Below, piece after piece: positions 9,505-25,334 of a DNA stretch of 64,000 bases. Made by a program: the position numbers and the translations under genes. This DNA comes from VBDM01 sp963699535 (GTDB taxonomy: Bacteria; Pseudomonadota; Gammaproteobacteria; Burkholderiales; SG8-39), in NCBI GenBank assembly GCA_963699535.1, contig CAVOUJ010000014.1, forward strand, positions 177,116 to 241,115, in the 5' to 3' direction. The notes under the pieces are model-generated. The model ran no database searches. It was not told the origin of the DNA and worked only from the letters and a program-made list of their open reading frames with translations. Numbering within the stretch: position 1 is the first letter of the stretch; each line of letters begins with the position of its first letter.

Positions 9505-10695
9505 ATGTCCAAGAGTAAATTTGAGCGCACCAAGCCGCACGTGAACGTGGGGACGATTGGTCACGTGGACCATGGCAAGACGACGCTGACGGCGGCGATG
9601 ACGCACGTGTTGGCGAAGAAGTACGGTGGGGAGGCGAAGAACTACGATCAGATCGATGCGGCGCCGGAGGAAAAGGCGCGCGGGATCACGATCAACACGG
9701 CGCACGTGGAGTACGTGACCGAGAAGCGCCACTACGCGCACGTGGACTGCCCGGGGCATGCCGACTACATCAAGAACATGATCACCGGGGCGGCGCAGAT
9801 GGACGGGGCGATTCTGGTGGTGTCGGCGGCCGATGGGCCGATGCCGCAGACGCGCGAACACATCCTGCTGGCGCGCCAGGTGGGGGTGCCCTACATCGTG
9901 GTGTACCTGAACAAGGCCGACATGGTCGATGACAAGGAGCTCTTGGAGCTGGTGGAGGTGGAGGTGCGGGAGCTTCTGTCGAAGTACGAGTTTCCCGGGG
10001 ACAAGACCCCGATTGTGATCGGCAGTGCGCTGAAGGCCCTGGAAGGCGAAGACAGTGACCTGGGGGTGAAGTCGATCTACAAGCTCGCCGAGGCGCTGGA
10101 CAGCTACATTCCGATGCCCAAGCGGGCGATCGACGGGCCGTTTCTGATGCCGGTGGAGGACGTGTTCTCGATCTCCGGGCGCGGCACGGTGGTGACCGGG
10201 CGGGTGGAGCGGGGGATCGTGAAGGTGGGCGAGGAGCTGGAGATCGTGGGCTTGAAGCCCACCTTGAAGACGGTGTGCACCGGGGTGGAGATGTTCAGGA
10301 AGCTCCTGGATGAGGGTCAGGCGGGGGACAACATCGGGGTGCTGTTGAGGGGCACCAAGCGCGAGGAAGTGGAGCGCGGGCAGGTGCTCGCCAAGCCCGG
10401 CTCGATCACCCCGCACACCAAGTTCGAGTGCGAGGTGTACGTGCTCTCCAAGGAGGAGGGCGGGCGGCACACGCCGTTCTTCCCGGGGTACCGGCCGCAG
10501 TTTTACTTCCGCACCACCGACGTGACGGGCAGCTGCGAGCTGCCCGCGGGCACCGAGATGGTGATGCCGGGGGACAACGTGAAGATGGTGGTGACGCTGA
10601 TTGCCCCGATCGCCATGGAGCAGGGATTGCGCTTTGCCATCCGCGAGGGCGGCAAGACCGTCGGCGCGGGCGTGGTCGCGAAAGTGATCGAGTAA
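9505..10695 (+). CDS. tuf: Elongation factor Tu (copy 1)
   Basis: A complete 396-residue EF-Tu, which brings aminoacyl-tRNA to the ribosomal A site using GTP. G1 is GHVDHGKTT, the switch II/G3 motif is DCPGHADY, and G4 is NKADM, followed by the two beta-barrel domains. The ATG sits 5 bases after AGGGGAA. The copy at 31441 has the same protein sequence and only six base substitutions plus one inserted base, so the two are kept alike by gene conversion (inference). tRNA-Trp and secE follow in the same operon. Confidence 0.98.
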   Translation: MSKSKFERTKPHVNVGTIGHVDHGKTTLTAAMTHVLAKKYGGEAKNYDQIDAAPEEKARGITINTAHVEYVTEKRHYAHVDCPGHADYIKNMITGAAQMDGAILVVSAADGPMPQTREHILLARQVGVPYIVVYLNKADMVDDKELLELVEVEVRELLSKYEFPGDKTPIVIGSALKALEGEDSDLGVKSIYKLAEALDSYIPMPKRAIDGPFLMPVEDVFSISGRGTVVTGRVERGIVKVGEELEIVGLKPTLKTVCTGVEMFRKLLDEGQAGDNIGVLLRGTKREEVERGQVLAKPGSITPHTKFECEVYVLSKEEGGRHTPFFPGYRPQFYFRTTDVTGSCELPAGTEMVMPGDNVKMVVTLIAPIAMEQGLRFAIREGGKTVGAGVVAKVIE

Positions 10696-10713
10696 ACAGA
10701 AGGCGGGTTACGA

Positions 10714-10789
10714 AGGCCAATAGCTCAACTGGCAGAGCGTCGGTCTCCAAAACCGAAGGTTGGGGGTTCGATTCCCTCTTGGCCTGCCA
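10714..10789 (+). tRNA. trpT: tRNA-Trp (CCA)
   Basis: A 76-base tRNA with acceptor AGGCCAA/TTGGCCT, D arm TAGCTCAACTGGCAGAGC, anticodon CCA at 10747-10749, T arm GGGGGTTCGATTCCC, and encoded CCA at 10787-10789. The position between tuf and secE is typical of betaproteobacteria. Confidence 0.96.
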
Positions 10790-10850
10790 AGCATTGTGAG
10801 AGAAGCACAAGGAACCGTTAGCGGGACGGCAGTCCCTGGACCTCAGGCAG

Positions 10851-11201
10851 ATGGCGGAAAAGATCAAGGTTTCACTGGCGGTGCTGCTGCTCATCGCGGG
10901 CATCGCGGGGTTCTATTACCTCTCGGAAAGCCCGATGGTGCTGCGCATCGCGAGCGTCCTCGCCGGGATGGCGGCGGCGGCGGCGGTCGCCTGGACGACC
11001 GAGCCAGGGAAGCAGTTCTTCGTGTTTGCGCAGGAATCGGTCGTCGAGACCAAGAAGGTCGTGTGGCCGACCCGAAAGGAATCGCTTCAGACCACGGGCG
11101 CGGTGTTCGCATTCGTGGTGGCGATGGCGTTGTTTCTGTGGATCACCGACAAAGGCCTTGAATACGTGATGTACGACCTGCTTCTCGGATGGAAAAAGTA
11201 G
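10851..11201 (+). CDS. secE: Preprotein translocase subunit SecE
   Basis: A 116-residue inner-membrane subunit that clamps SecY in the SecYEG channel. It has three hydrophobic segments, at about residues 6-25, 29-49 and 81-104, as in the long E. coli-type SecE. Between segments 2 and 3 is the conserved amphipathic stretch VVWPTRKES. It lies between tRNA-Trp and nusG, and the stop is 2 bases before the nusG ATG, so translation is probably coupled. Confidence 0.96.
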   Translation: MAEKIKVSLAVLLLIAGIAGFYYLSESPMVLRIASVLAGMAAAAAVAWTTEPGKQFFVFAQESVVETKKVVWPTRKESLQTTGAVFAFVVAMALFLWITDKGLEYVMYDLLLGWKK

Positions 11202-11203
11202 CC

Positions 11204-11740
11204 ATGACGATGCGATGGTACGTGGTGCATGCCTACTCGGGCTTCGAGAAGTCGGTGCAGCGCGCCCTGCTCGACCGGATACAGCGCGCGAACATGCAGG
11301 AAAGGTTCGGCAAGATCCTGGTGCCGACCGAGGAAGTCGTCGAGATGAAGGCCGGGCAGAAGAACATCTCGGAGAGGAAGTTCTTTCCCGGCTACGTGCT
11401 CGTCGAAATGGACATGACCGACGAGGCCTGGCACCTGGTGAAGAACACACCCAAGGTCACGGGCTTTGTCGGCGGCGCGCACGGCAGGAAGCCCCCGCCC
11501 ATCAGCGAAAAGGAAGTGAAGAACATCCTGCAGCAGATGCAGGAGGGCGTGGAGAAGCCCAAGCCCAAGGTGCTGTTCGAGACCGGAGAGGCGGTGCGCG
11601 TCAAGGAAGGGCCGTTTACGGACTTCCACGGCACGGTCGAGGACGTGAATTACGACAAGTCCAAGCTGCGCGTGTCGGTCACCATATTCGGCCGGGCGAC
11701 GCCGGTGGAGCTGGAGTTCGGCCAGGTCGAGAAAGCTTGA
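11204..11740 (+). CDS. nusG: Transcription termination/antitermination protein NusG
   Basis: A 178-residue factor that binds RNA polymerase through its N-terminal NGN domain and Rho or ribosomal S10 through its C-terminal KOW domain. The N-terminal motif MRWYVVHAYSGFEKSVQ and the loop KFFPGYVLVEMDM are seen. The KOW part runs from EAVRVKEGPFTDFHGTVEDV. An in-frame ATG 15 bases upstream overlaps secE, but family alignment favours 11204. The start is 2 bases after the secE stop. Confidence 0.96.
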   Translation: MTMRWYVVHAYSGFEKSVQRALLDRIQRANMQERFGKILVPTEEVVEMKAGQKNISERKFFPGYVLVEMDMTDEAWHLVKNTPKVTGFVGGAHGRKPPPISEKEVKNILQQMQEGVEKPKPKVLFETGEAVRVKEGPFTDFHGTVEDVNYDKSKLRVSVTIFGRATPVELEFGQVEKA

Positions 11741-11741
11741 T

Positions 11742-11808
11742 AAAGGCGGACACTCGGTTCGAGTGCCGCTTTATCTCCGCGGGTAGGAGCGGACACGAAG
11801 TGCCGCTC
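11742..11808 (+). promoter_or_regulatory. Twin hairpins between nusG and rplK
   Basis: Two related stem-loops. 11742-11772 is GCGG(A)CACTCG-GTT-CGAGTGCCGC flanked by AAAG/CTTT. 11787-11808 is GAGCGG(A)CAC-GAA-GTGCCGCTC. Both carry the same bulged A in the same arm. Neither has a clear T tract, so they look like leader structures or partial attenuators rather than full terminators. The segment to 11899 is the leader of the L1-regulated rplKA genes. Confidence 0.5.
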
Positions 11809-11899
11809 AACGCGCGGGAAGATGAGGTAGAAGTGACAGCAGTGCATTTGACGGGGGAGAGCGCGGGTAGCGCTCGATCGGACCCCACCAGGAGAGCCA

Positions 11900-12335
11900 A
11901 TGGCTAAGAAGGTAGTCGGTTTCATCAAGCTGCAAGTGCCCGCGGGCAAGGCCAATCCCAGCCCGCCGATCGGGCCGGCGCTCGGCCAGCGCGGCCTGAA
12001 CATCATGGAGTTCTGCAAGGCGTTCAACGCGCAGACCCAGAAAGTCGAGCCGGGCCTGATGCTGCCGGTCGTGATCACCGCGTATCAGGACAAGAGCTTC
12101 AGCTTTCATCGTCAAGACGCCGCCCGCCACGGTCCTGATCAAGAAGGCGGCGGGGATAGAATCGGGAAGCAAGACGCCGCACACCGACAAGGTGGGCAAG
12201 ATCACCCGCGCGCAGGCCGAGGAGATCGCCAGGGTGAAGATGCCGGATTTGACCGCGGCCGACCTGGACGCGGCGGTGCGCACGATCGCGGGGAGCGCGC
12301 GCTCGATGGGCGTGACCGTGGAGGGAGAAAAATGA
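11900..12335 (+). CDS. rplK: 50S ribosomal protein L11 (frame break as sequenced)
   Basis: L11 of about 144 residues, which builds the GTPase-associated centre and is needed for stringent response signalling. The N-terminal half (MAKKVVGFIKLQVPAGKANP, GPALGQRGLNIMEFCK) and the C-terminal half (IESGSKTPHTDKVGKITRAQ) are in different frames. An extra T in GCTTTCATCGTC near 12105 explains the break: with one T removed it reads SFSFIVKTPPATVLIKKAAG. RBS AGGAG precedes the ATG. The stop overlaps the rplA start (ATGA). Confidence 0.93.
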
Positions 12336-13043
12336 GCAAACTCCCGAAACGAATACAGGTCTGGGAGAAGCTGCGTGAGCACAACAAGAACTACCCTGTG
12401 CTCGACGCGTTCAAGATCCTCAAGCAGGCGGCGACCGCGAAGTTCGACGAGGCGGTCGATGTCGCGATCAATCTCGGCATCGACACGAAGAAGTCCGACC
12501 AGACCGTGCGCGGCTCTGTCTTGATGCCGGCCGGAACGGGGAAGAAGGTACGCATCGCCGTGTTTGCCCAGGGCGACAAGGTCGCCGCCGCGAAAGAGGC
12601 GGGCGCGGATCTGGTCGGCATGGAAGATCTCGCCGAGAGCATCAAAGCAGGGAAGATCGACTTTGACGTCGTGATCGCCAGCCCGGACACCATGCGCGTG
12701 GTCGGGCAACTGGGCCAGATCCTCGGTCCGCGCGGGCTGATGCCCAACCCGAAAGTGGGGACGGTGACACCCGATGTCGCCGCGGCAGTGAAAAACGCCC
12801 GCGCCGGCCAGGTTCAGTACCGCGCCGACAAGTCGGGGATCGTCCAGTGCTCCATCGGGCGGGCCTCTTTCACGCCGGAGCAACTGCGCGACAACCTGGT
12901 GGCGCTCGTGGACGCCGTCAACAAGTCGAAACCTTCAAGCGTGAAGGGTATCTATCTGCGCAAGGTGTCGGTGTCTTCGACCATGGGGCCGGGAGTGCGG
13001 GTGGATGTGGCGAGTTTTGGCGTCTGGCGCGGCACAACATTGA
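12332..13043 (+). CDS. rplA: 50S ribosomal protein L1 (3' frame break as sequenced)
   Basis: L1 of about 236 residues, which forms the mobile L1 stalk and represses its own operon. Typical motifs are KILKQAATAKFDEAVDVAI, LGPRGLMPNPKVGTVTPDV and the end KVSVSSTMGPGVRVDVAS. As sequenced the frame runs past the normal end to 13270, through the rplJ leader. One extra T in AGTTTTGGCG near 13015 explains this: with it removed the protein ends SLASGAAQH at 13043. The long read-through product is therefore rejected. Confidence 0.9.
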
Positions 13044-13065
13044 GCGAGATTTTTCGAAAACTGGA

Positions 13066-13083
13066 TCCCCGCTTTCGCGGGGA
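13066..13083 (+). repeat. Small palindromic element CCCCGC-tttc-GCGGGG
   Basis: The perfect stem TCCCCGC/GCGGGGA with a TTTC loop, preceded by GGA, resembles the short dispersed palindromes common in betaproteobacterial intergenic DNA. It lies in the spacer between the corrected end of rplA and the rplJ leader. Only this single copy was noticed, so the repeat status is from resemblance, not from copies here. Confidence 0.35.
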
Positions 13084-13123
13084 CAGAGCTTTGGGCCATC
13101 GCACGGCCTGCACTGCGTGCGCT

Positions 13124-13272
13124 GGGTTATCAAAGACCGTAGGGACCGCGAGGTTTAATTTTGAAAGAACCCTACGCAGATGGCGAACCCCAGACAGGAG
13201 TTTCCTGAATGCAAGGTCGCCGTGGGTTCCGCAAGCCCTCGTGGCGTGCGGTTTTGACAAATGGAGGTAGAC
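13124..13272 (+). promoter_or_regulatory. L10 leader (autoregulatory mRNA structure before rplJ)
   Basis: This 150-base untranslated segment has the betaproteobacterial L10-leader features as I know them: CTACGCAGATGGCGAACCCC, then CAGGAGTTTCCTGAATG, then GTGGGTTCCGC, ending just before the TTG start. CGTAGGG (about 13139) pairs with CCCTACG (about 13171) to close the fold. In known cases the L10-(L12)4 complex binds here and represses rplJL translation. Assignment rests on position and recalled sequence resemblance. Confidence 0.65.
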
Positions 13273-13273
13273 C

Positions 13274-13801
13274 TTGGGTCTCGATATTGACAAGAAAAAA
13301 GCGGTGGTCGCCGAAATCTCCGCGCAGTTGACGAAGGCAAAGGCGATCGTCGTTGCAGAGTACCGTGGTCTGGAAGTGGGCCGCATGACCGAGCTGCGCG
13401 CGAAAGCGCGCAAGTCGGGCGTGTACCTGCGCGTCCTCAAGAACACCCTTGCGCGCCGCGCCGTCGAAGGCACGCCGTTTGCCGGGCTGTCCCAGCACTT
13501 GAAGGGACCCCTGGTATACGGCATATCGCCCGACCCGGTGACGACCGCGAAGGTGCTCAACGAGTTCGCCAAGTCGAACGAGAAGCTCGTCATCCGCGCC
13601 GGTGCGATGCCGGATGCGGTGATCTCCGCCAAGGAGGTTACCGCGCTCGCAACGATGCCGTCCCGGGAAGAGCTGCTCGCGAAACTGCTGGGTACGATGC
13701 AGGCCCCGATCGCGCAATTTGCGCGGACGCTGAATGAGGTTCCGGCGCGCTTCGTGCGCACCCTCGCGGCGGTCCACGACAAACGCGCCGCAGCTCAATA
13801 G
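13274..13801 (+). CDS. rplJ: 50S ribosomal protein L10
   Basis: L10 of 175 residues, the base of the L7/L12 stalk. The N-terminal domain (VAEISAQLTKAKAIVVAEYR, GLEVGRMTELR) and the region FVRTLAAVHDKRA at the end, which contributes to the L12-binding helix, are present. It starts at TTG, 8 bases after GGAGG, with no better in-frame ATG nearby. The upstream leader indicates autoregulation by the L10-L12 complex. Confidence 0.95.
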   Translation: MGLDIDKKKAVVAEISAQLTKAKAIVVAEYRGLEVGRMTELRAKARKSGVYLRVLKNTLARRAVEGTPFAGLSQHLKGPLVYGISPDPVTTAKVLNEFAKSNEKLVIRAGAMPDAVISAKEVTALATMPSREELLAKLLGTMQAPIAQFARTLNEVPARFVRTLAAVHDKRAAAQ

Positions 13802-13860
13802 CGGCAGGCGATCGACCACTTCCTAACCGGTTTACCGAATACTGATTCTGGAGAAATGAA

Positions 13861-14247
13861 ATGGCAGTAGCAAAGGCAGAGATTCTCGATGCGATTTCCA
13901 ACATGTCGGTGCTGGAGTTGTCGAAGCTGATCAAGGACCTCGAAGAGAAGTTCGGGGTGTCCGCGGCCGCAGCAGCGGTGGCCGTGGCGGCCCCTGCGGC
14001 GGGCGGTGGCGCCGCCGCGGCAGCAGCAGAGGAACAGACCGAGTTCACGGTCACGCTTACGTCGTTCGGAGAGAACAAGGTAAATGTGATCAAGGCGGTC
14101 CGCGAAGCTACGGGACTCGGCCTCAAGGAGGCGAAGGACCTTGTGGATGGCGCGCCCAAGCCCGTCAAGGAAGGCGTGTCCAAAGCGGATGCGGAGGCGA
14201 TTCTGAAGAAACTGATCGACGCCGGCGCCAAGGCCGAGATCAAGTAG
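13861..14247 (+). CDS. rplL: 50S ribosomal protein L7/L12
   Basis: The 128-residue stalk protein that recruits translational GTPases, present as dimers on L10. It shows the N-terminal dimerisation domain (LDAISNMSVLELSKLIKDLE), an alanine-rich hinge at about residues 38-58, and the C-terminal domain with KEAKDLVDGAPKPVKEGV. Length is slightly above the E. coli form because of the hinge. Co-transcribed with rplJ. Confidence 0.97.
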   Translation: MAVAKAEILDAISNMSVLELSKLIKDLEEKFGVSAAAAAVAVAAPAAGGGAAAAAAEEQTEFTVTLTSFGENKVNVIKAVREATGLGLKEAKDLVDGAPKPVKEGVSKADAEAILKKLIDAGAKAEIK

Positions 14248-14278
14248 TTGTTGGAGCCCTGCCGGGGAAGACGCGGTG

Positions 14279-14302
14279 GCGCGGAGAAGAGCTTCTCCGC
14301 GC
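14279..14302 (+). promoter_or_regulatory. Strong hairpin in the rplL-rpoB spacer
   Basis: The 11-bp perfect stem GCGCGGAGAAG/CTTCTCCGCGC with a two-base loop lies 31 bases after the rplL stop. Its place matches the E. coli rplL-rpoB attenuator/RNase III region. There is no T run directly after it. A role in lowering rpoBC expression relative to ribosomal genes is inferred. Confidence 0.5.
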
Positions 14303-14348
14303 GCTCCGCGCTCCTCGGCCGGGGGTTTTGTAGGCAAAGCTGTCGAGC

Positions 14349-14395
14349 ACAGATGACAGCGGGCGGAACTTGCAGGTTCCCCCTCTGTCATCTGT
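14349..14395 (+). promoter_or_regulatory. Long-stem hairpin just upstream of rpoB
   Basis: ACAGATGACAG (14349-14359) is the exact reverse complement of CTGTCATCTGT (14385-14395). An inner stem, GGAAC/GTTCC, lies between them. The structure ends 25 bases before the rpoB ATG and could affect rpoB translation or mRNA processing. Confidence 0.5.
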
Positions 14396-14420
14396 CCTCC
14401 GGCCCCGAAATGGAGCATCC

Positions 14421-18567
<4,147 letters not shown>

Positions 18568-18576
18568 CACAAGTAC

Positions 18577-18601
18577 GACACCCGGCGCTTCGCCGGGTGT
18601 C
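18577..18601 (+). promoter_or_regulatory. Hairpin in the rpoB-rpoC spacer
   Basis: The stem GACACCCGGCG/CGCCGGGTGTC (11 bp, loop CTT) begins 9 bases after the rpoB stop. No T tract follows, so it is more likely an mRNA processing or stability element than a terminator. RpoC begins 43 bases later behind AGGAG. Confidence 0.5.
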
Positions 18602-18644
18602 GGTGAAAGTCTGGAACAGTAGTGTTCTGGCACAGGAGTAACAA

Positions 18645-22844
<4,200 letters not shown>

Positions 22845-22850
22845 GGCCTC

Positions 22851-23847
22851 ATGGGTGCCTGCGGAGAAGTCCTGCGGACCCTCCGCACGCTGCCTCTGGC
22901 AGCGGGGATCGCGATCGCCCCTGGTCCAGCGGCGGCCCAGGCGCCCGACGCCTGGCCGAGCAAGCCGGTGCGGCTCATTCTGCCGTTCCCGCCGGGCGGC
23001 GGCACCGACATCCTGGGCCGCCTGATTGCCGAGCGTCTGACCGCGGGACTCGGCCAGCCGGTCGTGACCGAGAATCGCGGCGGAGCGGGAGGCAATGTCG
23101 GCGCCGAGGCGGCGGCCCGGTCCGCGCCCGACGGCTATACGATCGTCCTGGTCGCGCCTTCGCTCGCGATCAGCCCGAGTCTCTATTCAAAGCTCAACTA
23201 CGATCCGGTGAAGGACTTCGCGCCGGTGAGCCTGGTTGCGACCGTGCCGAACGTGATGATCACGCATCCGTCGGTGCCGGCGAACACGCTCGCGGAGTTC
23301 ATCCAGCTGGCAAAGACCAAACCGGGCGGGATGAACTTCGGCTCGGGCGGCAGCGGCACCTCCAACCATCTCGCCTGCGAGCTGTTCAATATCGTGACGG
23401 GAGTCGAAGCTCGTGCACGTCCCTTACAAGGGCGTGAACCTCGCGATGCAGGACGTGCTCTCGGGCCAGATTCACCTCGTCGTCATCGGCGTTCCCGCGG
23501 CCGCGCCGCACATCAAGGCGGGGAAACTGCGCGCGCTCGCGCTGGTGGCCCCGCAGCGCTCGCCCGCCCTTCCCGATGTTCCCACCGTCGCCGAGGCGGG
23601 ATTGCGCGATTTCGAAGTCACGACCTGGTACGGCATCCTCGCTCCCGCCGGCACGCCGCGGCCCATCGTGTCGAGGCTCAATGCGGAGCTCGTTCGCATC
23701 ATGCACGCGCCCGAGGTGAAGGAGCGGCTTGCCGCGATGGCGACCGATCCGGTGACCAGCACGCCGGAGGAGTTCGCCGATTACATCAAGCGGGAAATCG
23801 CGAAGTGGGGCGATGTGGTCCGCAAAGCGGGTTTGAAGGCGGACTGA
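22851..23847 (+). CDS. Bug/TctC-family solute-binding receptor (frame break as sequenced)
   Basis: A periplasmic tripartite-tricarboxylate-transporter receptor of about 331 residues. The signal peptide ends near PGPAAAQA, then comes the family start WPSKPVRLILPFPPGGGTDI. Later motifs are GYTIVLVAPSLAISPSLY, HVPYKGVNLAMQDVLSGQI and LRALALVAPQRSPALPDVPT. An extra C near 23404 (GAGTCGAAG) splits it; with it removed the join reads FNIVTGVKLVHVPYKG. It begins only 6 bases after rpoC, an odd partner that suggests read-through from rpoBC. No transporter membrane subunits are nearby. The ligand is unknown. Confidence 0.85.
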
Positions 23848-23881
23848 GCGCGAGGCGTTACCTCGACGTCGAGCACCGTGC

Positions 23882-24103
23882 TCAGGCGATACGACGAAGA
23901 CGTTGCAGTAACTCTTCGGCGGAGATCGTTTCTGCTCGATCAGACTGAGCGATTGACTCCAAGAGCTCCGCCTCAAGTTCAGGCGGAACCTCAAAGGTTT
24001 CGTCCGCTTCGCGAGCAAGAATCGTGACGACAGCACCTTCGGGCAAGGGATCTCCTTCCACAACGACCTTCCCGCCTACGACTGTTCCAATGGCAAGCTG
24101 CAT
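23882..24103 (-). CDS. Small antitoxin-like protein, no toxin partner
   Basis: A 73-residue acidic protein starting MQLAIGTVVGGKVVVEGD, with a short beta-type N-terminus and a helical C-terminus (ELLESIAQSDRAETISAEEL). This resembles small antitoxins usually found beside ParE/RelE-type toxins. That link is from recalled family resemblance. An upstream in-frame ATG at 24184 would add 27 residues but runs through an attC-like site, so 24103 is preferred. No toxin gene is adjacent. It is the most distal gene of the minus-strand cassette-like group. Confidence 0.55.
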   Translation of the reverse strand: MQLAIGTVVGGKVVVEGDPLPEGAVVTILAREADETFEVPPELEAELLESIAQSDRAETISAEELLQRLRRIA

Positions 24104-24145
24104 GGCGGGCACGATGCTCCGGTGCATCGGGGCGTGCACCATGAC

Positions 24146-24206
24146 GCTGAACGCTAGCGGGAGCGGTGCGCGCTTGTCGCGCATCGGCTCCCCGCATCTG
24201 TTATCC
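24146..24206 (-). other. attC-like recombination site (degenerate), after the Sel1 gene
   Basis: Read on the minus strand the 61-base segment has full attC architecture. The outer core is GGATAAC, then a 4-base spacer, L'' GCGGGGAGC, a 22-base loop containing GCGC-GACAA-GCGC, L' GCTCCCGC, a 4-base spacer and core GTTCAGC. L'' has one extra G relative to L', the usual extrahelical base. The outer core lies 2 bases after the Sel1 stop codon. The cores deviate from RYYYAAC and GTTRRRY, so it may be an old or inactive site. Confidence 0.55.
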
Positions 24207-24208
24207 CG

Positions 24209-24781
24209 TCAGTTGCAGGATGTTACGCGAGAGAGATTCAGGTTCGCTTGAATTTTCTTAAACATAATCTCCGCTCGTCTCTCACCCTCTGATTTTTGGT
24301 CGGCTGACCCTCGGCAAAGAGACTCCCTCGCTGCTACCCGAGAATCGCCGAGCTTTCCAGCAACAATAGCCCAAGCGTAGCACTCTGCTTTATCAACTCT
24401 TACAACCGTACCCATGACACCGTTGTAGTAATCGACGAGCATCGCCATGGCAGGCGTCGCACCGCCGTACGCGCCTTTCAAATAGAGGTCGAACGCGCGC
24501 TGTTTGTCCTCTTTCACTCCATTGCCCGACTCATATGCATAGGCGGTCGAATATTGCGCCAATGGATGATTCTGTGCGGCGCACGACTCTAATAGCTGAA
24601 TCGCGGCTTTCCGATCCGCTTCTGGAATCGGGGTCATGAAGTTCTTCATCATCTGTGCATGCGACAAGCATATCTGTTGCGCCGTACACGGACTCGCTCC
24701 GGGGACTCCGGCTTGGACGGCATAAGGAACCAAACAAAGAACCGAGACCAGAAAGATGTTCGAACTATGCCGATTCAACAT
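24209..24781 (-). CDS. Secreted Sel1-repeat-like protein
   Basis: A 190-residue protein with an N-terminal signal peptide (about residues 1-24, ending VQAG). The body has Sel1/TPR-like helical pairs: AQYSTAYAYESGNGVKEDKQ, then AFDLYLKGAYGGATPAMAML. A C-terminal segment has YAWAIVAGKLGDS. Sel1 proteins are protein-interaction scaffolds, here probably periplasmic. It starts 18 bases after the stop of the next upstream gene, so the two are co-transcribed. Base composition is visibly less GC-rich than the ribosomal genes. An attC-like site follows its stop codon directly. Confidence 0.65.
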   Translation of the reverse strand: MLNRHSSNIFLVSVLCLVPYAVQAGVPGASPCTAQQICLSHAQMMKNFMTPIPEADRKAAIQLLESCAAQNHPLAQYSTAYAYESGNGVKEDKQRAFDLYLKGAYGGATPAMAMLVDYYNGVMGTVVRVDKAECYAWAIVAGKLGDSRVAARESLCRGSADQKSEGERRAEIMFKKIQANLNLSRVTSCN

Positions 24782-24799
24782 ACTAAGGGTCAGGTGCCA

Positions 24800-25219
24800 C
24801 TATTTCGCACACTTGGACACATACGTTGACGCAGTTGATAAGCCCGCTGCCTCGTTGTTTTTGTGGGTGGACATATAAAGGTAGCCACGTCTAATGTCGA
24901 TGGTGTAAAGCATCGCTGCAGCGTTGCCCGGTTCGACGTCTAAGGCGACTCCACTGACCGAGTCGGGACTGCGATGAAAGACGACGGCCCTCCAAGTCCT
25001 TTCTTGAGCTCCTGGGTTCCACTTTGTATCGCCCCATATGATCGTCATTTCTTTTGTTTCTACGATGACCAGTGGCTGAACGCCCCTAAAGCCATCCGGA
25101 GCAGGTTTGTGGTTTTCATTCGACCACATGCCGATTCCCCTCGGCTCTCCGCATTTGAAAACTTCACACATACCTGAGATGGGGGTCAGCAGCAGAAACA
25201 AGAGCAAGATCTGTTTCAT
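24800..25219 (-). CDS. Secreted hypothetical protein
   Basis: A 139-residue protein that I do not recognise. It has a short signal peptide (MKQILLLFLLLTPISGMCEV) and a small mature domain with two cysteines, near the start (FKCGEP) and the end (YVSKCAK), that could form a disulfide. The middle is beta-rich (VVFHRSPDSVSGVALDVEPG). It begins about 31 bases after the R' core of the attC-like site at 25250 and is followed closely by the Sel1 gene. Both may be exported and may belong to one two-gene cassette. Function unknown. Confidence 0.6.
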   Translation of the reverse strand: MKQILLLFLLLTPISGMCEVFKCGEPRGIGMWSNENHKPAPDGFRGVQPLVIVETKEMTIIWGDTKWNPGAQERTWRAVVFHRSPDSVSGVALDVEPGNAAAMLYTIDIRRGYLYMSTHKNNEAAGLSTASTYVSKCAK

Positions 25220-25249
25220 GGTCCGATCCTTCAGGGGTGCTCAATGGGC

Positions 25250-25334
25250 GACTAACGTTTTGGTGTGCCGCGGGCCCGCACTGGTGCTTGCACTTGCACG
25301 GCGCTGGCGGCGTCGGCACCACCTAAAGTTAGAC
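25250..25334 (-). other. attC recombination site of an integron-type gene cassette
   Basis: On the minus strand: R'' GTCTAAC (a perfect RYYYAAC), spacer TTTA, L'' GGTGGTGCCG, a 38-base-plus structured loop, L' CGGCACACC, spacer AAAACG, and R' GTTAGTC. L'' and L' pair along nine bases with one extra base in L'', the asymmetry that defines attC polarity. The stop codon of the GIY-YIG-like gene (TAA) lies inside R'', as is common for cassettes. The segment is GC-rich while its flanks are not. Its R'' is the exact complement of the GTTAGAC core at 26506-26512. Confidence 0.72.

Noticed and set aside
12332..13270. L1 with an extra 75-residue C-terminal extension
   Set aside because: The extension is the translated rplJ leader region. 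One extra T near 13015 removes the normal end, and correcting it stops the protein at 13043.
23848..23881. Small hairpins (GAGG-taacg-CCTC, GAGCAC-cgt-GCTC) as a terminator or third attC
   Set aside because: Stems are short, there is no T tract, and core boxes are lacking.
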